A stretch of 15,936 nucleotides of DNA, taken from the NCBI GenBank assembly GCA_050184225.1, contig JBFXAN010000151.1, forward strand, positions 1 through 15,936, in the 5' to 3' direction. A model generated the notes under the pieces. It saw nothing but the letters and a program-made list of their open reading frames with translations, was not told the origin of the DNA and did no database searches. This document shows positions 7,159 to 14,782 of this stretch, one piece after another. Position 1 is the first letter of the stretch. Every line of letters starts with the position of its first letter. The translations under genes were made by a program, and so were the position numbers. The DNA comes from JBFXAN01 sp050184225. GTDB taxonomy: Bacteria; Chloroflexota; Dehalococcoidia; CAUJGQ01.

Positions 7159-7464
7159 TGCCACTCTCCTTGCGCGAATCACTCGCCACGTCTGTGCGGC
7201 GCATTCGAGGGGGCAGGATACCGCGCCGGCAGGCGTTTGCCTGCATAGTCACTGGTGCCGGATGCCGACACCTTCGCCAAGGCGAAAGATGTGCCGAATG
7301 CAGACTTGTCACCGGGCGAACGTCGATCCTGGGCCACCGGCGCTCACGAAAATGCGGGGTGACATCCCCGTCACCCCCGCCCACTATCTTCCCGTGCCTC
7401 GCCCCGACGCCCGGCGTCTGCGAGCCGTTTCCGAGAGTCCAACCATCCACTTCTTCGGGGCGCC
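7159..7464. other. Divergent intergenic region with two inverted repeats
   Basis: This roughly 306-base stretch separates the minus-strand lipoprotein gene from the plus-strand SnoaL-like gene and must hold both promoters, though no convincing -35/-10 pair was found. It contains GCAGGC-GTTT-GCCTGC at 7229-7244 and GGGGTGAC-ATCCCC-GTCACCCC at 7356-7377. The AAGGAGAG just upstream of 7158 is the lipoprotein ribosome site. No coding sequence was recognised in it. Confidence 0.5.
7356..7377. promoter_or_regulatory. 8-bp-arm palindrome upstream of the SnoaL-like gene
   Basis: GGGGTGAC and GTCACCCC flank a 6-base spacer, about 90 bases before the SnoaL-like start. The arms extend by GC on the outside if one extra C is allowed. 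It may be an operator or a leader hairpin; nothing in the sequence says which protein would bind. Confidence 0.35.
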
Positions 7465-7980
7465 ATGTCTGACGACGCACGCACGCACGCGCTGCTGGCC
7501 AAGCTCGAAATCATCGAGCTGACGAACAAGATCGGACGCGCGGTGGACCGTTGCGACGTCGATCTGTTCTGCGCCTGCTTCACGGACGGTGGCCTGTTCG
7601 ACTCCCGCATCGTGAGCGGTCCGATGCCCGAGGCCGGGCGCAAGATGTTCGCGACGATCCGCGATTCGATGCGCCGCACGCAGCACCTCGTGTCGAACCA
7701 CATCATCGTCGTCGATGGCGACCGCGCGAAGGGCGAGGCCTCGGTGATCGCGATGATGTTCCACGATGTGGAAGGCGCGGAGCAGGAGCTTGTATTCGGC
7801 GGCCGCTATCTCGACGAATACGTGTACGAGCAGGGCGAGTGGAAGGTTGCGGCACGCCGCATCGTCGTGGACTACGCGCGCACACAGAAGTCGGCGCACT
7901 CGAACGCGGGCGCCTACGAGGGCACGAGCTTCAAGGGTACGAACAACAAGCAGGACCCGTCGTACCAGTACGTGTTCTGA
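7465..7980 (+). CDS. SnoaL/NTF2-like fold protein (171 aa)
   Basis: This is a 171-residue cytosolic protein. The ATG follows TCGGGGCGCC, a weak ribosome site. The N-terminal helices (ALLAKLEIIELTNKIGRAVDRCDVDLFCACFTDGGLFD) followed by paired helices and long strands (HLVSNHIIVVDGDRAKGEASVIAMM, then LVFGGRYLDEYVYEQGEWKVAARRIVVDY) are characteristic of the cone-shaped SnoaL/NTF2 fold. The family includes scytalone dehydratase, bile-acid 7-alpha-dehydratase and ketosteroid isomerase, which use Asp, His and Tyr in the pocket. Here Asp28, Asp31, Asp33, His74 and His79 are candidates, and the Asp-rich entry plus HLVSNH resemble the dehydratase subgroup. A dehydratase or isomerase is plausible but unproven. 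It stands alone, convergent with the TetR gene, and is separated from the lipoprotein by a divergent promoter region. Confidence 0.8.
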   Translation: MSDDARTHALLAKLEIIELTNKIGRAVDRCDVDLFCACFTDGGLFDSRIVSGPMPEAGRKMFATIRDSMRRTQHLVSNHIIVVDGDRAKGEASVIAMMFHDVEGAEQELVFGGRYLDEYVYEQGEWKVAARRIVVDYARTQKSAHSNAGAYEGTSFKGTNNKQDPSYQYVF

Positions 7981-7999
7981 CTCTCGAAGATCGATGGCG

Positions 8000-8015
8000 C
8001 GGGCTGATCAGCCCG
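8000..8015. terminator. Perfect 16-bp palindrome at the TetR gene end
   Basis: CGGGCTGATCAGCCCG is a perfect palindrome between the convergent SnoaL-like and TetR genes and includes the TetR stop codon. As RNA it would form a 6-bp stem with a GATC loop on either strand. There is no T run, so it is only a weak candidate for a two-way terminator. Confidence 0.3.
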
Positions 8016-8655
8016 TGGGCGGCGTGGTCGCAAGCTCGATGACCGCGCGACGAATATCCTCCAGCGCTTCCGCCTGAGACCCGCGCCGTGCTCGCGGCGC
8101 ATCGGTGTGCACCTTGAGTCCGTCGATGACCGCCGCCGCCTGCAGGGCGCGGCTGGTGCACTGGCGTTCGTCGAGCGCAGGATTGATCTGACCGATCAAA
8201 CGAGCCAGTGTCTGGCGATGGTGTCGGTGCATGCGGTCGATGACGCGCTTGGCGCCCGGATGACGCAGCCCGATGGTCCAGAACTCGAAGTGGAATGCCT
8301 TGGTGTGCGCCGACGTCGCATCCTGCAGCAGGTAGTCGATGATCGCAGCGAACCGCTGGCGCGGATCCGCAGGCAGGTCGGCGACGAGCTGCCGGTACTT
8401 CTCGTCGTAGAGATCCGAGGCGAACTCGAACAGCGCTTCGATCAGCTTTTCCTTGGTCGGGATGAAGTGCTGCAGGTGGCCGATGCTGATGCCGGCCTCC
8501 TTGGCGACTTTGCGCATCGTCAGCTCGGCATAACCGTCCCGGACCAGTATCTCGCGGGCGACGGTCATGATGCTGTCGAGGCGCACGTGACCGCTGGCAT
8601 TCATACGCGCGCCGCGCGCTGATGTCCTCTTCCCGATCGTCTCGACCCGCGCCAT
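8008..8655 (-). CDS. TetR-family transcriptional repressor
   Basis: This is a 215-residue protein. The ATG at 8655 is chosen because GGAG lies 5 bases upstream; GTG at 8694 would add an unlikely extension, and Met18 at 8604 is another option. Residues 24-70 (VRLDSIMTVAREILVRDGYAELTMRKVAKEAGISIGHLQHFIPTKEKLIEALFEF) are a clear TetR DNA-binding domain: helix, helix-turn-helix with AKEAGISIGHLQHF as the recognition part, then the conserved T/S-K-E-K-L helix. The rest, about 70-205, is an all-helical ligand-binding and dimerisation region, which varies too much to name the ligand. It is divergent from the amidase-like operon, with two palindromic sites between, so it probably represses that operon and itself until an inducer, perhaps the substrate or its CoA ester, binds. 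Confidence 0.9.
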   Translation of the reverse strand: MARVETIGKRTSARGARMNASGHVRLDSIMTVAREILVRDGYAELTMRKVAKEAGISIGHLQHFIPTKEKLIEALFEFASDLYDEKYRQLVADLPADPRQRFAAIIDYLLQDATSAHTKAFHFEFWTIGLRHPGAKRVIDRMHRHHRQTLARLIGQINPALDERQCTSRALQAAAVIDGLKVHTDAPRARRGSQAEALEDIRRAVIELATTPPTG

Positions 8656-8745
8656 TGACGCTCCGCCCACCTCCGGACTGCGGCCACGGTACACAGCGTC
8701 GGATTGAGGGTCAAACCGCGCGGCCTTGACGAGAATAGTACGGTT

Positions 8746-8760
8746 GACCTAGTCTAGGTC
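8746..8760. promoter_or_regulatory. Perfect 15-bp palindrome, probable TetR operator
   Basis: GACCTAG-T-CTAGGTC has 7-bp perfect arms around one central base, a typical TetR-family site. It lies in the 142-base gap between the divergent TetR gene and amidase-like operon. TTGACC, a -35-like hexamer at 8744-8749, overlaps its left arm, so binding could block RNA polymerase. Confidence 0.6.
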
Positions 8761-8765
8761 GCGTG

Positions 8766-8778
8766 CACTAGTCTGGTG
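8766..8778. promoter_or_regulatory. Second, imperfect copy of the operator
   Basis: CACTAG-T-CTGGTG has one mismatched pair between arms. It shares the core CTAGTCT with the perfect palindrome, and its centre is 19 bases away, so two repressor dimers could sit side by side, about 20 bases before the operon's first start codon. Confidence 0.4.
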
Positions 8779-8797
8779 GATTGCGCGAGGGGGCTCG

Positions 8798-11038
8798 ATG
8801 CGATTGACTGGCTACAGTGATCGGTGGTCCGCCGCGCCCGGCGAAGCCGTCACTTTCTACGTGAGCTGCCTGCAGCCGCGTTACCGGGCGCAACTGCTGC
8901 GCCTGATTCACGGGGATAACAATCCCCGCGGACCGGGCGTCAAGGAAGTCGCCATCGACCATCCGGTCAATGGCAGCTATCCAGGTTCCGGACAGCCGAT
9001 CTTTACCGGTTCCTATCTGGTGACCGACGGCGCTTGTCGCTTCGGCGGCGGTGGCGGCTTGACGCTGCAAACGTGGATCCGTCCGACGCTGTCGCATCAG
9101 GATTCCCAGGGCATCATCGGGCAGTGGGACGCGGCGAACCATCGCGGCTTCCTGCTGCTGGTGAGGCAGGGTGGCATCGAGGCCTGGATCGGCGTCCAGG
9201 GCGGGGAGCCGCTCCGGCTGCGCATCGAGCGCCCGCTGCACAAGCTCGAATGGCAGTTCGTATCGCTGGTCGTGGACCTTGCCGCACGGCGAGCCACGCT
9301 GCGCCACGATCTCTCGGCATTCGACCCGCGCCATTCGGCGAGTGCGACGGTGGACGGTGTGGCGTCGGGCCCCATTGCGCTCGCGGACGACTGTCGTATC
9401 ACCATCGGCGCCGGCTGGCTGGTTTCTCACGGCGAACGCGTCGCTCCGCAGGCCTGCTTCAACGGTCGCATAGAGGGTCCGCGCCTGTGGGGCGCCGCGC
9501 TTCCTCCGGACGCCGTGGAGCAGTTGAAGACGGGTGCATCGCCGGCCGAAGCGGCGAAGTTCCTCCTCGCGGCCTGGGACTTCTCGCACGATCCAGGCGG
9601 CACGCGCATCCCGGACCGCGTCGACGGCCGTCTCGACGCCCGTAGCGTGAACCGGCCGATGCGGGCCACGTCCTCCCATACCTGGAATCCGACGATCGAG
9701 CGATTCACGGACGCGCCCGCGGCCTATAACGCGATCTGGTTTCACGAGGACGATCTTGCCGACGCGTGCTGGGCGCCGAGTTTCACGCTGCGCGTGCCGG
9801 AGTCGCTGCCGAGCGGTGTCTATGCCGTAAAGATCGAGGGAGAGGACGGCGCGCGCGACTACCTGCCGTTCATCGTCCGTCCGCCGCACGGTCGTGCCAC
9901 GGCGCCACTGGCGGTGTTGCTGCCGACCGTCAGCTACATGGCCTACGCCAACGAGGCGCTGCTGGAACTGCAGCAGCTGACCGGCATGGTCACGCATGCC
10001 AACAAGTGGCTGCATGTCGAGGAGTACGCGTACCTCAACCGCCATCACCTGCGCAGCCTGTACGATCACCATCGGGACGGCAGCGGCATCTGCTACTCCA
10101 GCATCCTGCGGCCGGTGCTGACGTCGTTCCGCCCGTATCATCGCTGCCGAAGTTTCGACGCGCCGCACCAGTTGTCGGCGGACCTCTGGCTGGTCGACTG
10201 GCTCGTGCAGAAGGGCATTCCCTTCGATGTCATCACGGACCACGACCTGCATCGCGAGGGCGTCGAACTCCTCGGGCGTTATCGGACCGTGATCAGCGGC
10301 ACGCACGCCGAGTACACGACGACGCCGATGCTGGACGCGCTGCACGCTTACCAGCGGCAGGGCGGGCGCTTTATCTGCTTGTCCGGCAACGGCTTCTACT
10401 GGGTGACCGCGCTGGACGCGCAGGGCCAGACGGTCTGCGAGATCCGGCGTGCGAACGGCTCGCGAACCTGGGCGCCCGAGCCCGGCGAGAACCACCTGAG
10501 CTTCACCGGTGAGATGGGCGGGACTTGGCGCCTGCGCGGGCGACCGCCCCAACAACTCACCGGCGTCGGCACGGCCGGCGTCGGCTTCGATCGGGGCGCG
10601 CCGCTCAGGCGCTCACCCGCGAGCCGCGACCCTCAGGTCGCGTTCATCTTCGAGGGCGTTGAAGAAGAACTGATCGGCGACTACCCGGTGCTCGCGCTCG
10701 GCTACGGCGCGGCCGGCTTCGAGATCGATCGTGCCGATGTTGCGCTCGGAACGCCCGAGTATGCCGTCGTCGTGGCGTCGTCGTTCGATCACGGCGACGG
10801 CTATCAGCCGGCGATGGAAGAAGCCTTCGCCATCGCGCCGAATCAGGGCGGACGGACCAACCCGAACATCCGTGCCGACATGGTCTTCTACGATCTTCCT
10901 GACGATGGCGCAGTGTTCTCGGTTGGCGCCGTCATGTGGTGTTCTGCCCTTTCCTACAACAACTACGACAACAGCGCATCGCGCGTGCTCGAAAACGTCG
11001 TGCGGGCCTTCTTGCGCGAGGGCCCGATTCGACGCTGA
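8798..11038 (+). CDS. N,N-dimethylformamidase-like large subunit, iron amidohydrolase
   Basis: This is a 746-residue cytosolic protein with no signal peptide; GAGGGGG lies just upstream of the ATG. Residues about 1-60 begin a beta domain (SDRWSAAPGEAVTFYVS), 85-235 resemble a ConA/LamG jelly-roll (LTLQTWIRPTL, FNGRIEGPRLWG), and 365-740 match the C-terminal domain of the dimethylformamidase beta subunit. That enzyme hydrolyses DMF to dimethylamine and formate using Fe bound by two Tyr and one Glu. From memory these are Tyr399, Tyr440 and Glu521 in Paracoccus, with His519 and Asn547 nearby. Here Tyr380 (PTVSYMAYAN), Tyr422 (LYDHHRDGSG), His503 and Glu505 (GTHAEY) and Asn531 (SGNGFYW) have nearly the same spacing. 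No small-subunit gene is adjacent, so the partner is absent or elsewhere. The true substrate is probably a larger amide, and the operon supports a catabolic role. Confidence 0.82.
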   Translation: MRLTGYSDRWSAAPGEAVTFYVSCLQPRYRAQLLRLIHGDNNPRGPGVKEVAIDHPVNGSYPGSGQPIFTGSYLVTDGACRFGGGGGLTLQTWIRPTLSHQDSQGIIGQWDAANHRGFLLLVRQGGIEAWIGVQGGEPLRLRIERPLHKLEWQFVSLVVDLAARRATLRHDLSAFDPRHSASATVDGVASGPIALADDCRITIGAGWLVSHGERVAPQACFNGRIEGPRLWGAALPPDAVEQLKTGASPAEAAKFLLAAWDFSHDPGGTRIPDRVDGRLDARSVNRPMRATSSHTWNPTIERFTDAPAAYNAIWFHEDDLADACWAPSFTLRVPESLPSGVYAVKIEGEDGARDYLPFIVRPPHGRATAPLAVLLPTVSYMAYANEALLELQQLTGMVTHANKWLHVEEYAYLNRHHLRSLYDHHRDGSGICYSSILRPVLTSFRPYHRCRSFDAPHQLSADLWLVDWLVQKGIPFDVITDHDLHREGVELLGRYRTVISGTHAEYTTTPMLDALHAYQRQGGRFICLSGNGFYWVTALDAQGQTVCEIRRANGSRTWAPEPGENHLSFTGEMGGTWRLRGRPPQQLTGVGTAGVGFDRGAPLRRSPASRDPQVAFIFEGVEEELIGDYPVLALGYGAAGFEIDRADVALGTPEYAVVVASSFDHGDGYQPAMEEAFAIAPNQGGRTNPNIRADMVFYDLPDDGAVFSVGAVMWCSALSYNNYDNSASRVLENVVRAFLREGPIRR

Positions 11039-11102
11039 GCACGCCGCGACCGTCCGGCGCGTCCTCGTGACGCGATTGAAACGACAGACAGAGGGAGCAT
11101 TC

Positions 11103-13448
11103 ATGAGCATCTTGTCGAGCCAGTCGAGCCGGAACCGCAACGCATCGCCGGCGAGAGTCGCATTCGCAATCGCGGCAACGCTCGCCGCCGGTGCCGGAGC
11201 CCGAGCCCAGGAGGCGCCGAAGTCCGGCGCGCAGCTCGAAGAGATCACGGTCACTGCGCGCAAGCAGGCCGAGCGGCTGCAGGATGCGCCGATATCGATC
11301 ACCGCTTTCACGGCCGAGGCGCTGGAACGCCGGGACGCCATCGAGATCGTCGATGCCGTCGAGTCGGTGCCGAACATGCAGTTCGACGTGGGTTCCTCGT
11401 TCAGTGGATCGTCGGCATTCGCCTCGGTCTACATCCGCGGCATCGGCCAGAACGAGCCGCAGCTCTCCGTCGATCCAGGCGTCGGCCTGTATGTCGACGG
11501 CGTCTACATGAGCCGCGTCGTCGGACAGACGCTGGATCTCGTCGACGTGGAGCGCCTCGAGGTCCTGCGTGGTCCGCAGGGCACGCTGTTCGGCCGCAAC
11601 ACGATCGGCGGTGCCGTCAACCTGATCACCAAGCGGCCGGGACGCGAGCCCGGCGGATCGGTCACCCTGCAGACCGGCAGCGACTGGGACACGATCGCGC
11701 GCGTCTCGGTCGACGGACCGCTCAGCGACCGGGTCCGTGCCGGCGCGACGGTGCTCTATCACTACCGCGACAACTACATCAAGGGTGTTTCCGGCGGTGA
11801 ATCGACCGGCAAGCGCAACGCGCTGTCGGGGCGTGTCGTGATGGACGTGGACGTGACGGACGATCTGCTGATGTCGGTCGCGGTCGATGCCACGCGCTCG
11901 CGCGAGCCGGGCATGATCGGCGTGCCGGTCGCCTATTACGACACTTCTGCGTTCGGAGGCGCCCACAACGCCTTCTTCTCCGGTGCACCGCAGGTGTGCG
12001 TCGACTTCGCCAGCACGGCGCGCTTCAGCGATCCGCGTTGCTACAACGCGCAGTGGCTGAAGGGCCAGTTCTCCTATGCCGGAACCTACGAGACACCGGA
12101 GTCTCATCAGACGGTCTTCGAGGCGGTGCACAACCATCGCTTCGAGCGTCGTCACGACCTCGACCTGTGGGGTGGGTCGCTGCAGCTCGATTGGCATGCC
12201 AGCGACTCACTGCAGTTCAAGTCGATCTCCGCGTTCCGCTCGGCGCAGCTCGATCTCGCGCACGACGGCGATCACTCGCCACACCTCATCGTGCACACGG
12301 ACGACATCTACAACATCAAGCACTTCACGCAGGAGTTCCAGCTCATCGGGAACAACCTCGACAACCGCCTGAACTGGATCCTCGGCGCCTACTACTTCTA
12401 CGAAGACGGCAAGATGCTGGAAATCGTCGACACCAACCTGGTGATGTTCCGCAGCGGTGCCGTCATCGAGACGAACAGCTACGCGCTGTTCGGTCAGGCA
12501 ACCTTCGACGTGACCGATCGCGTGAGCGTCACCGGCGGCCTGCGCTGGACCGACGAGTCGAAGACGTTCTCGGCCGGCGACCGTTTCACGATCCTTGCGG
12601 ACTTCGGGATCGGCATTCCTGCCGGTTTCCCGATCCTTCCGACCGGGCAGGTGATGAAGGCCAAGGGCAACAAAGTCACCCCGCTGGCGAGCGTGAACTT
12701 CAAGGCGACCGAGGACTTGAACCTCTACGTCAGCTTCTCGCAGGGCTTCAAGGGTGGTGGTTTCACGCAGACCGTGTTCCCGTCTGCGCCGGCGATTCCG
12801 ACCTTCCAGCCCGAAAAGCTCACCTCCTACGAGGCGGGTATCAAGTTCCTGGGCTTCGATCGACGCCTCCGCGCGAACGGCGCAATCTTCTACGGCGACT
12901 ACCGTGACATCCAGGTCACGGTACTGGAGGGCGTGGCGCCGACCATTCGCAATGCCGCCAAGGGTCGCGTCAAGGGCGCGGAGCTCGAACTGCAGGCCGC
13001 GGTGAGCGCGGGGCTGCTGCTGGAGGCCGGGCTCGGCTATCTCGATGCGGAGTACACGGAAGTGTCCGGGGCCGCGGCCCTTGCGGGCCTCAACGAGGAC
13101 AAGAAGTTCGTCAACGCGCCGAAGTGGACGCTGTCCGCGGCCGCGACCTACGAGTTCGACATCGGTGTCGGTACGTTGTCACCACGTGTCGATTGGTCCT
13201 ACCGCACGCGGACCTACAACAACGCGGTGAACACGCCGGAGATCAGTCAGCCGGGCTTCCACCTGTTCAACGCGTCGCTGTCCTTCGACAGCCCGGATCG
13301 GCTCTGGCGCGTCGCGGCCGGCGTGAAAAACATCGGCGACAAGAATTACCTGATGTCCGGCTACGCGGATCCGAGCGGCATCGGTGCGGCGGAGGCGGTC
13401 TTCGACCGCGGTCGCACGGTGTTCGTGTCTGCGCGTCGCAGCTTCTGA
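11103..13448 (+). CDS. TonB-dependent receptor
   Basis: This is a 781-residue outer-membrane protein. GAGGGAG lies 5 bases before the ATG at 11103; the frame is open further upstream but there it overlaps the amidase-like gene. Residues 1-35 are a signal peptide (AFAIAATLAAGAGARA, cleavage before QEAP). Residues 46-52 (EEITVTA) are the TonB box, and 55-160 the plug, with the conserved RGIGQNEPQLSVDPGVGLYVDGVYMSR and VEVLRGPQGTLFGRNTIGGAVNLIT-type segments (here VERLEVLRGPQG). The remaining 600 residues are a 22-strand barrel ending in VFVSARRSF, with the expected terminal Phe. It is 64 bases after the amidase-like gene and in the same direction, so it probably brings the operon's substrate across the outer membrane. 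This TonB-box/plug style (QLEEITVTARK...QDAPISITAFT) is abundant in gammaproteobacteria and sphingomonads degrading complex organics. The substrate cannot be read from the sequence. Confidence 0.95.
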   Translation: MSILSSQSSRNRNASPARVAFAIAATLAAGAGARAQEAPKSGAQLEEITVTARKQAERLQDAPISITAFTAEALERRDAIEIVDAVESVPNMQFDVGSSFSGSSAFASVYIRGIGQNEPQLSVDPGVGLYVDGVYMSRVVGQTLDLVDVERLEVLRGPQGTLFGRNTIGGAVNLITKRPGREPGGSVTLQTGSDWDTIARVSVDGPLSDRVRAGATVLYHYRDNYIKGVSGGESTGKRNALSGRVVMDVDVTDDLLMSVAVDATRSREPGMIGVPVAYYDTSAFGGAHNAFFSGAPQVCVDFASTARFSDPRCYNAQWLKGQFSYAGTYETPESHQTVFEAVHNHRFERRHDLDLWGGSLQLDWHASDSLQFKSISAFRSAQLDLAHDGDHSPHLIVHTDDIYNIKHFTQEFQLIGNNLDNRLNWILGAYYFYEDGKMLEIVDTNLVMFRSGAVIETNSYALFGQATFDVTDRVSVTGGLRWTDESKTFSAGDRFTILADFGIGIPAGFPILPTGQVMKAKGNKVTPLASVNFKATEDLNLYVSFSQGFKGGGFTQTVFPSAPAIPTFQPEKLTSYEAGIKFLGFDRRLRANGAIFYGDYRDIQVTVLEGVAPTIRNAAKGRVKGAELELQAAVSAGLLLEAGLGYLDAEYTEVSGAAALAGLNEDKKFVNAPKWTLSAAATYEFDIGVGTLSPRVDWSYRTRTYNNAVNTPEISQPGFHLFNASLSFDSPDRLWRVAAGVKNIGDKNYLMSGYADPSGIGAAEAVFDRGRTVFVSARRSF

Positions 13449-13472
13449 AACTTCCGTACCCTTCAAGCGAGA

Positions 13473-14360
13473 ATGACCATGCCTACGTCACCTGAGCGAG
13501 ACATCGCCGGCATCAAGGACCTCGTCGAGGATACCGAGGCGACCTGGAAGCGGATCAGGGAGCATGCGCTGGAGCCGGAGGTCGCCGAGCTGGCGGCGCT
13601 CGGTTACACGGTGATCCCGCCGGAGAAGGTCGGGCCGATGTCGGACATCGTCGAGGCGCGCGAGGCGATTCTGGCGCTCGCGGAGAAGGAAGGTGCGGCC
13701 AAGAGCAATTACACGACGTATCAGGAGGGTCTGTCCTACGAGCTATACCACCTGGTGAAACAGGGTCGAATCTTCGAGAAGCTGCTCGTCAACCCCGCGA
13801 TCCTCGCGCTCGGGCGCTATCTCCTCGGCGAACGCATGATCCTCAACAACAGCCTGGCCTACGTGAAGACCCGCACCGACAAGCATCTGGCGATCCACTC
13901 GGACACACTGATGGTGCCGGACCCGCTGCCCGACTACCTGCACCTGGTCAACTTCTCGATCGTGTTGACCGACTATTCGCTGCAGGCCGGCTGCATCGGC
14001 ATCGTACCGGGCAGCCATCGCTGCCGCCGGCATCCAACGACGCCGGAAGAGCGATACTTCGATGTGATGAGGCCGATCGAATGCCCGGCCGGATCGGTGA
14101 TCGTCATCCCCGGCAACACCTGGCACGGCGCGTTTCCGAAGCGTGACGACGGCTTCCGGGTGACGCTGGTGCAGGCCTATTCGCGGCAGTATCTCGCGCC
14201 GTCCGTCACGCACCGCATCGATCCGGCCATCATTGCGCGCAATTCCCCGGAGTTCGCGCGGCTGCTGGGCGGCAACCTCTGGACCGGCTTCGATGAGAAG
14301 GGCCTGGATCTCGAGAAGTTCGGGTCGACCTACCGCTCGCAGCGCAGCGTCTACGCCTGA
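13473..14360 (+). CDS. Phytanoyl-CoA dioxygenase (PhyH)-family Fe(II)/2-oxoglutarate enzyme
   Basis: This is a 295-residue cytosolic protein; ATG at 13473 or 13479 are both possible, following AAGCGAG. The double-stranded beta-helix of PhyH-type oxygenases is visible, with the facial triad HSD at His142 and Asp144 (HLAIHSDTLMV), the distal His218 (GNTWHGAFPK) and Arg229 (GFRVTL) for 2-oxoglutarate binding. These enzymes use Fe(II), O2 and 2-oxoglutarate to hydroxylate a substrate, often an acyl-CoA or a small natural-product intermediate. The strand LHLVNFSIVLTDYSLQAGCIGIVPGSHR supports the family well. It lies 24 bases after the TonB-dependent receptor and 10 before the SnoaL-like gene, so it is co-transcribed. 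It may hydroxylate the amide substrate, perhaps to enable amide cleavage, or the released acid. The family is sure; the substrate is not. Confidence 0.88.
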   Translation: MTMPTSPERDIAGIKDLVEDTEATWKRIREHALEPEVAELAALGYTVIPPEKVGPMSDIVEAREAILALAEKEGAAKSNYTTYQEGLSYELYHLVKQGRIFEKLLVNPAILALGRYLLGERMILNNSLAYVKTRTDKHLAIHSDTLMVPDPLPDYLHLVNFSIVLTDYSLQAGCIGIVPGSHRCRRHPTTPEERYFDVMRPIECPAGSVIVIPGNTWHGAFPKRDDGFRVTLVQAYSRQYLAPSVTHRIDPAIIARNSPEFARLLGGNLWTGFDEKGLDLEKFGSTYRSQRSVYA

Positions 14361-14370
14361 GGAGTTCGCC

Positions 14371-14769
14371 ATGTCCGTCGACGCCAACAAGCAGGTCGTC
14401 CGCTCGATGCTCGCGGCGCTGGCCGATGCCGACTACGAGCGGATGTTCGGCTTCCTGCACGAGGACATCCGCTTCTATGTGATCGGCACGACCAAGTATT
14501 CCGGCCTGTTCGTCGGCAAAAAGGACTTCTGGGAGCGGCTGCTCAAGCCGATGACCGACCAGATTGGCGAGGGGGGCTTCCGTGAGGAAATCGTCAAGGT
14601 CATCGGCGAGGGCGATCTCATCGTGACGGAGAGCCGTGGCTTCGAGAAGCTGGCCAACGGTATGGATTACAACAATGAGTACGCCTTCATCTATCGATTG
14701 CGCGACGGTTTGATCGTGGAGTGGAACTGCTATCTCGACACGGCGTTGATCGACAGCACGCACGACTGA
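14371..14769 (+). CDS. SnoaL-like / NTF2-fold protein (132 aa)
   Basis: This is a 132-residue protein. The ATG at 14371 follows GGAG by 6 bases, and that GGAG begins right after the PhyH stop, so the two are probably translated in tandem. The frame is open upstream to 14233, but that overlaps the PhyH gene and has no better start. The pattern of an N-terminal helix pair (NKQVVRSMLAALADADYERMFGFLHEDIRFYVIGT), a central helix (KDFWERLLKPMTDQI) and strands ending GLIVEWNCYLDTALI is that of small SnoaL-like or ketosteroid-isomerase-type folds, usually about 130 residues. Asp22, Asp33, Tyr37 and Glu118 are polar residues that could line the pocket; none is proven. In this setting it may dehydrate or isomerise the hydroxylated product of the neighbouring oxygenase. 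It differs clearly from the 171-residue SnoaL-like protein earlier in the window. Confidence 0.8.
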   Translation: MSVDANKQVVRSMLAALADADYERMFGFLHEDIRFYVIGTTKYSGLFVGKKDFWERLLKPMTDQIGEGGFREEIVKVIGEGDLIVTESRGFEKLANGMDYNNEYAFIYRLRDGLIVEWNCYLDTALIDSTHD

Positions 14770-14782
14770 TGCGGCTTGGGTC

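Noticed and set aside
8107..8622. A 171-residue plus-strand open frame
   Set aside because: It is antisense to the TetR gene, which has a clear helix-turn-helix domain in its own frame.
8768..10555. A 595-residue minus-strand open frame
   Set aside because: It lies opposite the amidase-like gene, has Arg-rich low-complexity composition and no recognisable domain. Such long shadow frames are common in high-GC DNA.
10731..11102. Upstream extension of the TonB-dependent receptor frame
   Set aside because: It overlaps the amidase-like gene out of frame and would precede the signal peptide; the ATG at 11103 has a ribosome site and starts the signal peptide correctly.
10932..12197. A 421-residue minus-strand open frame
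   Set aside because: It is antisense to the TonB-dependent receptor and the end of the amidase-like gene, and is Arg/Asp-rich without motifs.
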